A stretch of DNA of 64,000 nucleotides from Chrysomallon squamiferum. Its lineage: Eukaryota; Mollusca; Gastropoda; Neomphalida; Peltospiridae. The notes under the pieces are model-generated. The model worked only from the letters and a program-made list of their open reading frames with translations, had not been told where the DNA came from and ran no database searches. This document shows positions 26,096 through 38,514 of the stretch, piece by piece. A program made the translations under genes and the position numbers. The stretch spans positions 7,238,794-7,302,793 of the forward strand of contig CM022667.1 in assembly GCA_012295275.1 (NCBI GenBank), read 5' to 3'. Every line of letters starts with the position of its first letter. Position 1 is the stretch's first letter.

Positions 26096-27334
26096 GCACT
26101 GTCGCGTGTGTTTGCGTGATAAAACAAAATCATTTTATTTTTATTTTTTATTTTTGAAAGGTGGCGAAGGGGAGGTATTTTTTATACCACATAAACCAAA
26201 AGAAAATATAGAATTAAGAAGAAACGTTTAAAATTACAAAATTAGACGTAACAAGAAAGCATTTTCTTATCTGATAATTTAAAATTGTCTATTTAAATAT
26301 TATCTGAAATCTTTTATGATTAAAAGATTCAATATATACATTGTCATACTTTAAATCATATCTGTCTAATTCATGACTAAAACATATAAAATCTAGTTGG
26401 TCTAATTCAAATAACTCGTAACAAAAACATCTAAAATCTATGTAGAGTCGAGTCAGACATCTTTATAATGCTGATACTGGTTGTGATGAGATTCTGAATT
26501 ACTACATGCACCAAACTTAGTTCTGTGCCCTGAATACATCCACTTCACAATGCAAATATTCTGTGAATGAGATTAGGCAATGTACTAGTACCAGCACATG
26601 ATTGACTAACTGGTACAATGAAATAATATCAAAGGTACCAATTTAAAAGAATTTTCAGTAATGCCATGACACATATTTCCTTTCATATATTTATAAAATA
26701 ACTACATGGAAAAATACAGTTTTTATTTGCTTGATTTATGCAGACTTGATGACTGGTTGATGGGGGTTTATTAGGTCATTTTACTATGCATTGTATTAAA
26801 GTGTTACCTGAAGTACTGGTGGATGGTACAATAAGGTAAATATATGTATATTTAAATACAAACAACTGGTGATAAGTATGTTAGTGCTATACACAGAAGT
26901 TGCTTTATAAAGAGGTTTGACTGTAGATGTCATAATTTAAATCCTCCATAACTAAAACAAAGAATTTAAATCCTTTGTAACCAAAACCTCTAAAATCTAC
27001 ACTATTCTCATATCTTAATTAATTCATTAAATTTAGGTTATATTCAGTGAAACACTTAACCTTAGCTTATACTCTGTGAAACAGTTAGCTAGGTTATATT
27101 CAGTGAAACACTTAACCTTAGCTCATACTCAGTGAAACAGCTAACATTAGGTCATACTCAGTAGAAGTTAACTTTAGGTTATACTCAGTGAAACAGTTAA
27201 CTTTAGTTTATACTCAATGAAATGGTTCACTTTAGGTCATACTCAATGAAAGTTAAGTTTAGGTCATACTAAATTCAGGTCATAAATATTACAGAAATGT
27301 TCAACTGTACAGTGACCTGCCTGATGGAGTATTT
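26096..27334. other. DONSON 3' flank
   Basis: AT-rich sequence beyond the DONSON stop (27335, minus strand). About eight loose copies of a ~29-bp unit (AGGTTATACTCAGTGAAACA) lie at 27030-27285. No separate gene seen, and the poly(A) site was not fixed. Confidence 0.5.
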
Positions 27335-30300
27335 TTAAACAGTGTAAGAAAATCCATGTTTTGATATTATCACTTCTTTAAAAGCTTTCATCTGTTGAAG
27401 ATTTTCAGAAGAAACCATGGAGCTGAAGACGCTGTTGCCGTGGTGACAGATATTGAATGCCGCTGATGAGTGCTCTGTGTTGTAGGTGAAAGTTGTACGT
27501 TCGTCCTGTGTCTGTTGGAGGAGACGTGACAGGGTCAGTACATGGTGGGGCAGAACTGGTCCTGATATTTCAACAATGTGTTGTTTGATGCCAGCTGCTT
27601 TGTTAGCAGAATACTTCACCTGAAACACAAACACAAGACTTTTACACCTATCATTTAGCAAGATTACTTCGTTTTTGTGAAATAAACATAGCTTTTTGGA
27701 ATCTTTGTTTAATATCATGCATTTTAAATGTGTTTTCAAATTAGTTTTGCTTACATAAATACATAAATATTTTAACAATGCTTATTTATAGCTTTCGAGA
27801 ATCATTGTTTAATGCTACAAGGTTCAAATGTCTTTCCACATGAGTTTGAAAATGTTTATTTTACATCTTTCAGAATTAATGTTAAAACTGCTTATTTTAT
27901 GTTTTAAATTAATGCAAAACAAGTGCTAACAATAAAGGCTTTCAGCTTTAGTGTGAAACTTATAAAACTTGTTTTAGACACTTTACTTGAAGAAACAGTG
28001 AGATACCTAGTGAATATTTTATAAAGTGAAAAGCGTATGTCCTGGCTCACCATGTTAGATTTGAGAGTGCCTCCGTGGAAGGCGTCTGGAGACAGAATGG
28101 TTGGAGGGATGCCAGCCTGGCCTCCACTGGATGCAGTGCATGTCCGACAGTTGAGCAGGAAATTGAACAGGGCCTGGACATGGTCACCTTCAACGTGGAC
28201 AAGAGACTGCGGCCGACTGTCCAGTTCACGATATCCTTCTCTCTGTCTGACTTGGTGAAGGAAACTTTGATGTCCTATTTACAAGTTTTATCATATTTAT
28301 ATCCTCTACATGAATATTTAAGCAATTCTTACCAAATGTATATCTTAAGAAAACTATTTTACCAGTTTTCCATGAATATTTTATGAACAACTGTCTTCAG
28401 TCTTTTAAAAATCTGTTTTATGGAACTTACATGTGATAAAATATAAAATGGTATATACAACTGTGTATTATTAAAACAAAAGATACAGTTTGACTTTGCT
28501 AGAGTATAAAGCATAAAATTATATATACAATTGTGTATTATTAAAACAAAAGATACAGTTTGACTTTGTTAGAGTATAAAGTATAAAATTATATATACAA
28601 CTGTGTATTATTAAAACAAAAGATACAGTTTGACTTTGTTGGGGTCAAGAGAGGGAAACTGTGTTTTGTCTAAACCCATCTGTTCTAGCCAGACTGCAGC
28701 ACCATTGTCTGTGTGCAACACATCAACTTCATCACTGTCTGTAGACTGCTCACTGAAATAACAACACACAGTATAACTGACAACATAATGAACAGAATAT
28801 AAAATGAAAAACACTAGTAACTGGACACAATATCTTGTATACATATGACAAAATCTGGTGTTAATATGAAACAAAAATTGTTGACATACCCTGTGGGAGA
28901 TATCTGTTCATCCAATACATCTGACAGACAATCTATACCATTGTCTAAGTTCTGTTTCTTCAACAAATTTGGCATTGTGTACACAATACCTAAAACCAAA
29001 AAAAAAGAAAGAAAAAAGAACAGAATATAATATCTACTTTCTGCCAAACTTACAACTTTGCTTCACACACAGAGACACAGTGAAACCTGTCAAAACTAAA
29101 CAACATTTCAGTTCTTAGAGATAGATTTTAGCGTATAGTTATTTCCCTTCATTTATCTGAAATGAAAGTTTTAAAAAATATTATTTATACATTTATTTAT
29201 TTATTATAATCTGTTAAAAAACTATATATAAAAATGAAAAATGCTATAGATGTTTAGAAATCTAGTACATTTTAACCTAATAACTATGTTTATCATGTGA
29301 ATTTAAAATTTACCTTCATTATGAAGAGCTTCTCTAAAGCCTCGAGTAGTTGGAGTGAGCATTGCTGACAAGCTGTCTCCACAGCCGACTCGAAACAGAA
29401 CAGTGAAGTGGTGTGTGCACAGATAGAAATACGGACACACTGCTGAACGAAGCTGATCAAACACAGATGTGAAACTCGCCATCCTAAAATATATTTAAAA
29501 ATTTAATAATCATTCATTCCCAAAATGTATTTAAAAACTTAATAATCATTCCTAAAATATTTAAAACTTAATAATCATTCCTCAATATATTAAAAAAACA
29601 CTTTATAATCATTTCTAAAATATATTAATAAACTTAAAAATTATTGTTAACATGAACTAACAGTATTAACATGAAGTAAAAATTTAACACACACAACTAC
29701 ATTTAATATAAAACACAGTAATCAACACACATTAATGATATTTAAGTTGAAAATACAAACCAGTCTTTGTGCAGAGCTTGTTGAATTTCATTTGTCAGAC
29801 TGAATGATGCACTACTACAACACAAACAAATAACTATCAAAACATAAATAACTGAATAAATAAATGATAATATTAAACATCTTCATCAGCAGTAGATAAA
29901 TATTAAACATACAAATAATTCAGTGAAACTGCAAGTTAAAAAGAAGAGATATCTTAGACCAATCAAATTGTGAACAGAAACTAATTAAAAAATGACACCA
30001 GTAGCACTAATATAACTAAGTTAATACAATTGCAGGTAGATATAACTGAGTTAATACAAACATACATATAACTGAGTTAATACAAAATGGAGATGTAGAT
30101 ATAACTGAGTTAATACAAACATACATATAACTGAGTTAATATAAATGAAGATGTAGATATAACTGAGTTAATACAAAATGGAGATGTAGATATAACTGAG
30201 TTAATACAAACATACATATAACTGAGTTAATATAAATGAAGATGTAGATATAACTGAGTTAATACAAACATACATATAACTGAGTTAATACAAAATGGAG

Positions 30301-33300
30301 ATGTAGATATAACTGAGTTAATACAAACATACATATAACTGAGTTAATATAAATGAAGATGTAGATATAACTGAGTTAATAAAATGAAGATGTAGATATA
30401 ACTGAGTTAATAAAATGAAGATGTAGATATAACTGAGTTAATACAAACATACATATAACTGAGTTAATACAAAATGGAGATGTAGATATAACTGAGTTAA
30501 TACAAACATACATATAACTGAGTTAATATAAATGAAGATGTAGATATAACTGAGTTAATACAAAATGGAGATGTAGATATAACTGAGTTAATACAAACAT
30601 ACATATAACTGAGTTAATATAAATGAAGATGTAGATATAACTGAGTTAATAAAATGAAGATGTAGATATAACTGAGTTAATACAAACATACATATAACTG
30701 AGTTAATACAAAATGGAGATGTAGATATAACTGAGTTAATACAAACATACATATAACTGAGTTAATATAAATGAAGATGTAGATATAACTGAGTTAATAA
30801 AATGAAGATGTAGATATAACTGAGTTAATACAAACATACATATAACTGAGTTAATACAAAATGGAGATGTAGATATAACTGAGTTAATACAAACATACAT
30901 ATAACTGAGTTAATATAAATGAAGATGTAGATATAACTGAGTTAATACAAAATGGAGATGTAGATATAACTGAGTTAATACAAACATACATATAACTGAG
31001 TTAATGCAAACATAAATACAACTATGTTAACATACATACAGATATAACTGAGTTAACATAAACTCAGTGTTTAACTGTAAAACACATGTAAAACTGTGTC
31101 AGTTGAGTAAGATATGTGTTAACTGTAAAACACATGTAAAACTGTGTCAGTTGAGTAAGATATGTGTTAACTATAAACATGGCTGACTTGCCTTGCTCTG
31201 TCATGTGGAACAGTCCGTGGAAACAGTTTGAGCCAGGGCAGGTTTGGATGGATCCAGTAATGACAGCAACTCAGGAAAGAGTTTTTTGTATTTTCACACT
31301 AGAATAAAAAGACTATAATATAATATATTCATGTAAGTATTAACATATAATGTTATATCATCTGTACATATCTGTATTAAATACACAGTTTGTGCACACA
31401 TAAACACGTTAATGAAAACTTGTAATCAAACACACCTGACGGACACCACGGACATGACTGACCACACCCTGCGCCTCATCAGCTGACTTGAACTGACTAC
31501 ACCAAGACAATGAACTGGAGCTTGTCACCCTGACCTTCAGCTTCAGACTCCAGTCTACAGGAAGTTCTTGTGAAATATTACAAACTGTTGTCTTTCTTTC
31601 ATCCTAAAAAAACACAACAATAATAATAACCTCTCTTTTACCCTCTTTAAAGTCGTCTTTGCTAATTTAATAGCAATAAAGAGTTATAACAAATTTTAAA
31701 TTAAATGCTTATGAATATACACTAACCGTGTCCAGGGTCTTCACACTAGATTTACACTTGTCTAAATTCTCAACATTTGTGTCATCTTGTGTGACTGCAT
31801 CACAGGTAACAACATTCTGGAAAAAAATATAAACATAAATTTTTTTAAAATAAAAATATAAATAAATATAACATAGCCAATGTAGGTAACTTGCTTTACA
31901 AATTTTCTAACCAGTGGATACTAAGTAAAGTAGGCTGACCATGTATTAATATATAATAATATTTGTCTCATCTTTTATATACATTTACAACAAAATAATG
32001 TATTTCTTTCTTTATTATTATTATTTTTTAAACAATAATCTTAATAAATTCTTTCTGTGTAATTTATTCACTGTTTTCATATCATCAAATTAATCACTGA
32101 TACCTGTATATGTAATATAAAAAAGAAAAGAAATAATTATTTTATACATAACATTAAATATTCATTTCTAAATAAATTTTCTTGATACCATGTACAATTT
32201 AATAAATGATAGCTCAGAACAATTTTTACAAAAAATAGATTTATTTGTAAAATGCCTGTTAAAATATGAAAGCATGAACAAATGAAAGTGCCTCTATGAT
32301 CATGTTTAGATGCCAAGTTTAAAAACACTGGATTTTGTAATTTTTGGATGCATGCTCCACACTTCTTTATCATGACATCTTTCTTAGCAACTTGGCTCAT
32401 GTTTTTACTCAAACCATGGAAAAAACAACAACAACAGCAACAACATCAACACAGTGTTTAGAGAAAGTGCACAGTTGTTAATAATTTAATACACCTGATT
32501 TAACAACTATTTCACTACTATGTAACTAACTAACCCTACTCAAATGCTAATTTTTGTATGATTAACAAGCAGTTGCCAGTTTTAATAGTTCTGTGTTGAG
32601 CTTTTTAATGATTACAAGTGTTTTCATGTCCACAAAATACTTAACTGTTGTCATTAAATTAATAATCTCCAATGTCATTAACATTTCCCATAAAATGATA
32701 TTGTCTTCAGTACAACTCAAGTCATTAGTATAGCTATTATCTTCATACCAAACTGTTTTTACACACACTAACACACTATTAAATAAACTGATGCAAATTT
32801 TAAACAGTTCCTGAAATGACCAGTTCTGTAATTAAATATCACAGCAGACTAACATGTAACTATTTTCATTAGAAATTACATAATCATAGTGAAAGAGCTG
32901 ATGGTGTCACGCAGAAGAAGACACATTTTTTATAATGCGGTATTAATGGGTGCTGGCATTTGTGATGATTTGGAAATAACAATGAACTTAACCTCCTTTC
33001 AAGATATTGAGTATCACTACGTCACATATGTGACTATGTGTGTAGACTGAGTCAGTGAGTGTTAGAATGGATATTTCAGCTGCTTCCCAGGGAGTATTGT
33101 TTGCAATTTTTAGCAATTTATTAATGCATAATCATGATAATGGGCAATGTCTTCCCAATCATCAATTTATTAAAATGATATGACAAATTCTTGACCACCT
33201 ACCTGTGATAACAGAGTGTCCTTACTTGGGTACTGAGGAATAGTTAAAACGTCCTTTTCAGACTCGGTCTGAATTTCGTCCCTCTCAACGTGTAACTCAC

Positions 33301-33661
33301 ATTCTCTCACCGATTTCCTCGGCGACAAAACGTTAAAAAGATTTTGAGTGGCCTTTGTCAGAACCTTTTTCGGAGACTTCAAATCATTTTCGTCACGAAT
33401 TCTTTTCCTTTTACCATTAACAAGCCGACAGCCAAAAGGATTTTTGCGTTTACTAGATTGTCCATTGCCATTGTCTGCATCGTTAGATTCTTTGAATTTA
33501 TCATTATCATGATTAATCATATTATGTTTTAAGTCACGGAATACTCGAAATGACTGTTTGTTATCTATAACACAGGTTTTAGAACTATGTTTCCTCTTTC
33601 TTATTTTGTGCATTTTCATTATATCTTGTGGATTTTTCCATCGTGACAAATTTTCCGACAT
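27335..33661 (-). CDS. DONSON: DONSON, replication fork / CMG helicase assembly factor
   Basis: Ten minus-strand exons: 33661-33203, 31816-31727, 31603-31436, 31298-31192, 29811-29761, 29483-29314, 28989-28890, 28752-28627, 28246-28051, 27619-27335. Their 1752 nt give 583 residues plus stop, close to the ~566 of human DONSON. DONSON is a nuclear protein that helps load GINS to build the CMG helicase and protects stalled forks. The N-terminal exon is basic and low in complexity with a KRKNPF motif. Conserved blocks then follow the animal DONSON order: ELPVDWSLKLKV, SADEAQGVVSHVR, HYWIHPNLPWLKLFPR, VCPYFYLCTHHFTVLFR, LTPTTRGFREALHNEG, AGIPPTILSPDAFHGGTLK and VEISGPVLPHHVL. The start is the first ATG, 33 bp into the stop-free region. 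Intron 4 has a GC donor. The C-terminus is about 25 residues shorter than I expect. The exon 8/9 join is the least certain, but it keeps phase and alignment. Confidence 0.95.
28418..28640 (-). repeat. 70-bp triplicate carrying copies of a DONSON splice donor
   Basis: Three tandem copies with 70-bp spacing (AGATACAGTTTGACTTTG at 28481, 28551 and 28621). The copy at 28621 overlaps the end of exon 8 and its GTATCT donor; the other two lie downstream in the intron. Confidence 0.85.
29484..29640. repeat. ~32-bp intronic tandem repeat
   Basis: Four diverged copies of CCTAAAATATATTTAAAAA followed by TTAATAATCATT in the DONSON intron after exon 5. Confidence 0.75.
30000..31080. repeat. Composite minisatellite in DONSON intron 4
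   Basis: About 35 repeats anchored on ATAACTGAGTTAATA. Three spacer types (ACAAACATACAT, CAAAATGGAGATGTAGAT and TAAATGAAGATGTAGAT) alternate to build a repeating block of about 115-150 bp. A separate tandem duplication of ~50 bp (AAAACACATGTAAAACTGTG...) follows at 31078-31170. Confidence 0.9.
31819..33200 (-). other. DONSON intron 1 with no extra gene
   Basis: About 1.4 kb AT-rich intron. Short reading frames inside it match nothing I recognise. Confidence 0.6.
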
Positions 33662-34297
33662 AATTTTTGTCCTATTCCCACGACCAGTTTTCAACTTTCG
33701 CGGCCAACCGGAAATGAGTTAAGTGAGAGCCCATTCTGTCGATTAACATGGGTATTCTGTCAACACTACTCAAAACGATCAAAAATTAATTGTAAATAAA
33801 TAATACATTATTATGTCTCTTTGTTGTTTAAAGTTAACCTGTTAGTAATTGTAAAATCTATTTTATAAACAATAAAACAAGTTTTAAAACAAAAAACGAC
33901 TGTAATTTTAAAGCAACAAAATAATGTCTGAAATAATAATAAAATAAATTATTGAATTTAATGAAGAAGAAAGAAAGAAAGGTACATTAAGGGAGCTTAA
34001 TACTGCAATTTGTGCAAAGGTTAGAAGACCGAATTGCAGCGATGCTTTATTAGTACACGTAAATAATTTCGTACAGAAAAAACGTGCAAAACACATCGGC
34101 AATGATTTTTATTGCTTTATCAAAATGATCTCTCCCCCACCAGTTTTTTACTTCACTTCCTTTGCCGCATTTATTTCACGGACACTGATCAGTGCTCTCG
34201 TTTATCGGAGGAGAATTATTTGTTACAAGGAGAAATTAACTCTTTTTTAAGTCAGTTTCACTTTCAGTGCTGGATGCTTAAATCTGAAACGAACAAG
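33662..34297. promoter_or_regulatory. Probable bidirectional promoter, DONSON / MGST3
   Basis: The 636 bp between the two divergent start codons. On the + strand CCGGAAAT (ETS-type site) lies at about 33708-33715, close to the DONSON start. No TATA box stands out. Divergent housekeeping genes often share such promoters; here that is inferred from layout and motif. Confidence 0.45.
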
Positions 34298-37200
34298 ATG
34301 ATTCTGACTGTGCCATCAGAATTTGGTTATGTTATTTTTGTTGTAGTTGCATCCATAGTGCTACTGCAGTGGCTTGCTTTTAATGTGACACAAGCAAGGA
34401 AAAAATACGAAATTCCAGTAAGTAAAGAATAATTTTCCGCGATTTCGCCCTGTCTTCCGAAAGGGAATTATTATTATATTTATAGAGAATGCCACTCACC
34501 GATTCACGATATTTTAAAAGTATTTTGTTGTTGCTGTTGTTGTTGTTATTATTATTATTGATTGGTACCGTCCGTGTTAAAAATTTATGATCGTTCTAAA
34601 ATATACTCGTGAAAAAATAATCAAGAGTTATTGTACATCATACAGACGTATATAAAATATAATTTATATAGTGATATGTAAATTATAATTTATATGGAGG
34701 CACTGACATTATTTTTAATTTTAAAATATTCGTTATGAGGCACTGACATTAAATTTAATTTTAGCCTTCTTGATTCGAAAAATTAAAAGGATGGTTGACT
34801 TTAGAATTAGAAACAGCACTGGACATGGTACAGAAACTACAAACATATACTGATATAGACACACCTCACTTGGTGACCTGTTTAACAACTATAAACACCT
34901 ACAGTCAACTCTCTGATCTGTCAGTATTGTATACAGTATAAGTGATCATGGAAGCACTTCAAACACTGTCATCTCACATCACCCTTTCTTAGTTGCATTC
35001 ATTACTCACTACAGTAACACTTGTCTTCCCAGCCTCCAAAAATTCATTGTACTTTATAGTGCACCCCAAAGTTCAAGATGTTGGTAACATTTGTTGAATT
35101 TACTGGACTGTATTCAGTTTTAAATAAATTTCTGTAATAAAATCATTGCGAATGTTTAACTGGCTAACCAGCTGACAGAGAATAGAGAAGACAAAATATA
35201 AATGAAAAAAAAAAAAATAAAAAAATATATGTTGAGAAATTTATTTAATTTTAAAACTGATATAGATAACAGTTTGATAAATATTTTGTCACGTTTATTT
35301 CAGTGTATACCAGGAGAAACATGGAAAATAACGAAACAGAATTTATAAAAAATCGTATTTGTTTTATTAATGAAAATATTTTACCTTTTGATCATGTTAT
35401 AACATACATTACATAAACAAAACACTAAATATTTTATGTTGCTATGGGTTGTCCATACAATACATAAACAAAACACTAAATATTTTATGTTGCTATGGGT
35501 TGTCCATACAATGTCCTTTTGTACCTTTTTGTACCGTTTCTGTCCTGTATGCAAACACACTCTGTAGCTATGAATGTCTGGACTTGCTCACATTTAAAAT
35601 GTCTTACATCTGTAATTAGATTAATATTATGATAAAAACACACACAGGTTTCATCAGTTACTTGCAGATCCATTGGTCAAGTTTTAAAATAAAATTGACT
35701 TTCACTGTGCCAAGTTATAAAGAAAAGTATTTTTATTTTTTCATGCATTTGTTACACAGAAGATAAATTTGATATTCATGTTAATGTCTGATATTATCTG
35801 TGAATTGATGCTGTTATGGAGAGTGTAAAAATCATCTTATTGTGTGTGTGTGTGTGTGTCAGGATAATGGTTCATTACTATGGTTTCAGTAATTTCTCAT
35901 TTGTGGAAAGTTACATCAGTTTTGAGATTTTAAATTAATTTTTTTTTTTTTTTTCAGTATCCAACAATGTATGCAGCTCATTGTGACCGCTTTAACTGTG
36001 TCCAGAGAGCTCACCAAAACACGTATGTTTAGAAAAACAGGAAAAGTTGTACTGAAAAAAAAGAAAAAATGAATGCAGCTTTTGCTAAATAATTCAGTGA
36101 AAACCACTGAAAAGTTTTAAAATGTGTTAGTGACTTTATATGATACGTAAAACCCATCAACTTAAAACAAAACTTAGAACGTGATGAATATTTAGCTAAT
36201 TAATGTATTTTTAAATGCCCCAAAATATGAATTAACATCTGATTTAACTTGCAGGGTAAAAAGTAGAGAAATGTTACTGTACCTTTTTGTAAATATTGAA
36301 ATGTAACTTTTGCTGCTTTTGTAAATATTTTAACATTATTGTACATGATTTTGTAAATATATATAATTACTGTTGCTTTTTTTGTAAAGATTTAAAATTA
36401 TTGTACATTTCTATAAATATTTAAAAATTACTATCTTTTTATAAAAGTCTTAAATATTAATATTATTATTTAAGATACTGAAATATTACATTAAAAAAAA
36501 AAAAAAAAATAATAATGAATTATTAATATTCCTGGTTCTTCAGACTTGAATCTTACCCAGTATTCCTTGTTTTACTGTTGTTGTCTGGAGTCGGGTTTCC
36601 AGTAAGTATTTTGTAGTCTGTGTTTAGTGACAGTTTTATCAACTATGACAGTAGTTCTTTGTACATAATCTAATTCAAACTATGTTTCCTCACTAAACTT
36701 TTATCTTCAATTCATGTTATATAATCCTTGCAGTAATGTCACTTGTATTTTGAGAATCCATATTTAATTATTATGCTGTCAATACTGACAAATTTTAGAC
36801 TGCAGTAACAAATACGTTTAAGAATAAAATTTATAATTGGATTATGTTTTATTATAGTAATTATTTGTTTTCAGAAACTCAGTGCTCTTTCTGGATTTAT
36901 ATGGATATTAGGAAGACTTGCTTATGCTCATGGTTATTATACTGGAGGTATCTGTATATATATTTTTTCTTTTACACACATATATAAATATGTATATATT
37001 TTTTCTTTTACACATGTATATAAATAAATATGTACATATATTTTTTCTTTTACACACATACATATATATGTTACATGTTGAGAAGTTTCAGATCCATGAC
37101 ATATCATCTAGTGTAGACAAACTTTATTCCATACAGAAAATTATTAAACATATTGCATACAAGAACATCCAAGCTCTGTGTATAGGATGTGTGTTAAATG

Positions 37201-37772
37201 TTAATAGATGTAATTCTCAGGCTGTATCGACATTTTTCAAGATAAAGAAAACCTGAAACCCAAGACATTACCAGCCCCAATCATTTAAAATAAGATAGGT
37301 TTCACATTTATTTAGCATGTCTTTACCTAGAATTGTGTTTAACATTTACATTTATGTAAATGAGTTACTTAGAGGTAGGTGTAAATCTTACACAGTTACA
37401 GAGATGTGCAATACAAAAAAAACTAGTTACATAAACTTATTAACATAGACAGAATGAGGTTTAACTTGTATTTTATCAAACTGAAAGCAGTTTTATAATG
37501 TAAAATAATGTAAAACAGCTGATGGTCTTGATGTGATCCACTTGATACTTCCTTTCCTTTTTGTTTATGAGGTTAAATGTTTCTTGATTTGACGACAACA
37601 TTTAGCATGTCTTATTATTTAAAAAATTAAGAAATGTTAATGTTGTCACAGAAGAGGTGTTAAATTTTCAGATCCATCAAAACGAATGCGTGGCGTGTTT
37701 GGATATGCTGGTCTGCTCGTGCTGCTGGTCTGCACTGTTATCATGGCCCTGGATTTGCTGCAGTTTGTTTGA
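34298..37772 (+). CDS. MGST3: Microsomal glutathione S-transferase 3
   Basis: Five exons: 34298-34417, 35958-36022, 36544-36601, 36875-36947, 37672-37772. Phases join to 417 nt, 138 residues plus stop; the family is usually about 150. MGST3 is a membrane protein of the ER and outer mitochondrial membrane in the MAPEG family. It conjugates glutathione to lipid electrophiles and reduces lipid peroxides. Helix 1 spans about residues 11-28 and is followed by ARKKYEIPYP. The signature FNCVQRAHQNTLE lies at 52-64, helix 2 at 67-81, and GRLAYAHGYYTGDPSKRMRG at about 93-112, with a final helix to the C-terminus. The start is chosen because MILTVPSEFGYVI aligns with the family N-terminus. The protein ends DLLQFV and lacks the cysteine-bearing tail of vertebrate MGST3. 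Confidence 0.95.
35408..35516. repeat. 53-bp tandem duplication in MGST3 intron 1
   Basis: Two near-identical copies of ATTACATAAACAAAACACTA through GGTTGTCCATACAAT, apparently recent because they barely differ. Confidence 0.9.
36950..37070. repeat. ~35-bp tandem repeat in MGST3 intron 4
   Basis: Three copies of TATATTTTTTCTTTTACACA followed by a TATATAAATATG-like spacer, starting directly after the donor at 36948. Confidence 0.85.
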
Positions 37773-37853
37773 ATTAATCTTCACATTTTGGTTATTGTGA
37801 ACTGGGAAATTACAGACAAAAACATTTTTCTCACTGTAATTATTTTTTTATGT

Positions 37854-37859
37854 AATAAA
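37854..37859 (+). terminator. Poly(A) signal of MGST3
   Basis: AATAAA 81 bp after the MGST3 stop codon. The rest of 37773-38285 is AT-rich with no gene. Confidence 0.6.
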
Positions 37860-38283
37860 TCATTTTATATGAAATACAAAACTGATAATATAGGATTATA
37901 ATGTGTTATGAAATTCATAAATGGATAATGCAAAATTGTAAAGTTGTTTTTTTTTGAGCTGTGAAATTCAAAGTCAGATTATGAGTTTTATTTATATAGT
38001 TTTAATATACAAAGTGTTGAAACAATGAAATCCATATAGTGAAAATAAATCAGAAATAAAAGGAAGCTACTGTATTAACATGTCACATTAATAATAAATA
38101 GGAATTATAGCAGTATAATATATAATTCAGGTTTATCTTTGGTAACATGAATCGAGAACATACATTTTATATAATTACAGATCATTCTGAATTGTTTTTG
38201 TTGTGATTTGTTTTCACTAATAAACACATATCATTGTAAGTGTGCTCAGTGTTCATAATAGCAATAGCTCTCTTCTCATCTTT

Positions 38284-38512
38284 AGGGTCAGGGCTGGTTT
38301 GGGTTAGGGTGAGGGTTAGGGTTACGGTGAGGGTTGGGTTGGTTAGGGTTAGAGGGTTCGGGTTTGGGTTGGGTTGGTTAGGGTCGGTTAGGGTTACGGT
38401 TTGGGTTGGATTCGGTGGGTTGGGTTTAGGTTTAGGCTTAGGGTTGGAATTAGGGTTTCTGGTTGGGTTAGGGTCAAGGTCAGGATTAGGGGTTAGCGTT
38501 ACGGTTACCGTT
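38284..38512 (+). repeat. Interstitial telomere-like repeat, TTAGGG strand
   Basis: About 230 bp of degenerate TTAGGG with GAGGG, TTACGG and GGTTTGGG variants. The G-rich strand reads left to right, pointing toward the satellite block. Confidence 0.88.
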
Positions 38513-38514
38513 TT

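Noticed and set aside
33662-33694. Upstream extension of DONSON before the chosen start
   Set aside because: The open frame extends 11 codons further but contains no ATG, so 33661 is the first usable start.
34112-34297. Longer N-terminus for MGST3 from an upstream in-frame ATG
   Set aside because: The extra 62 residues have no counterpart in the family, and the residues after the ATG at 34298 align with the known N-terminus.
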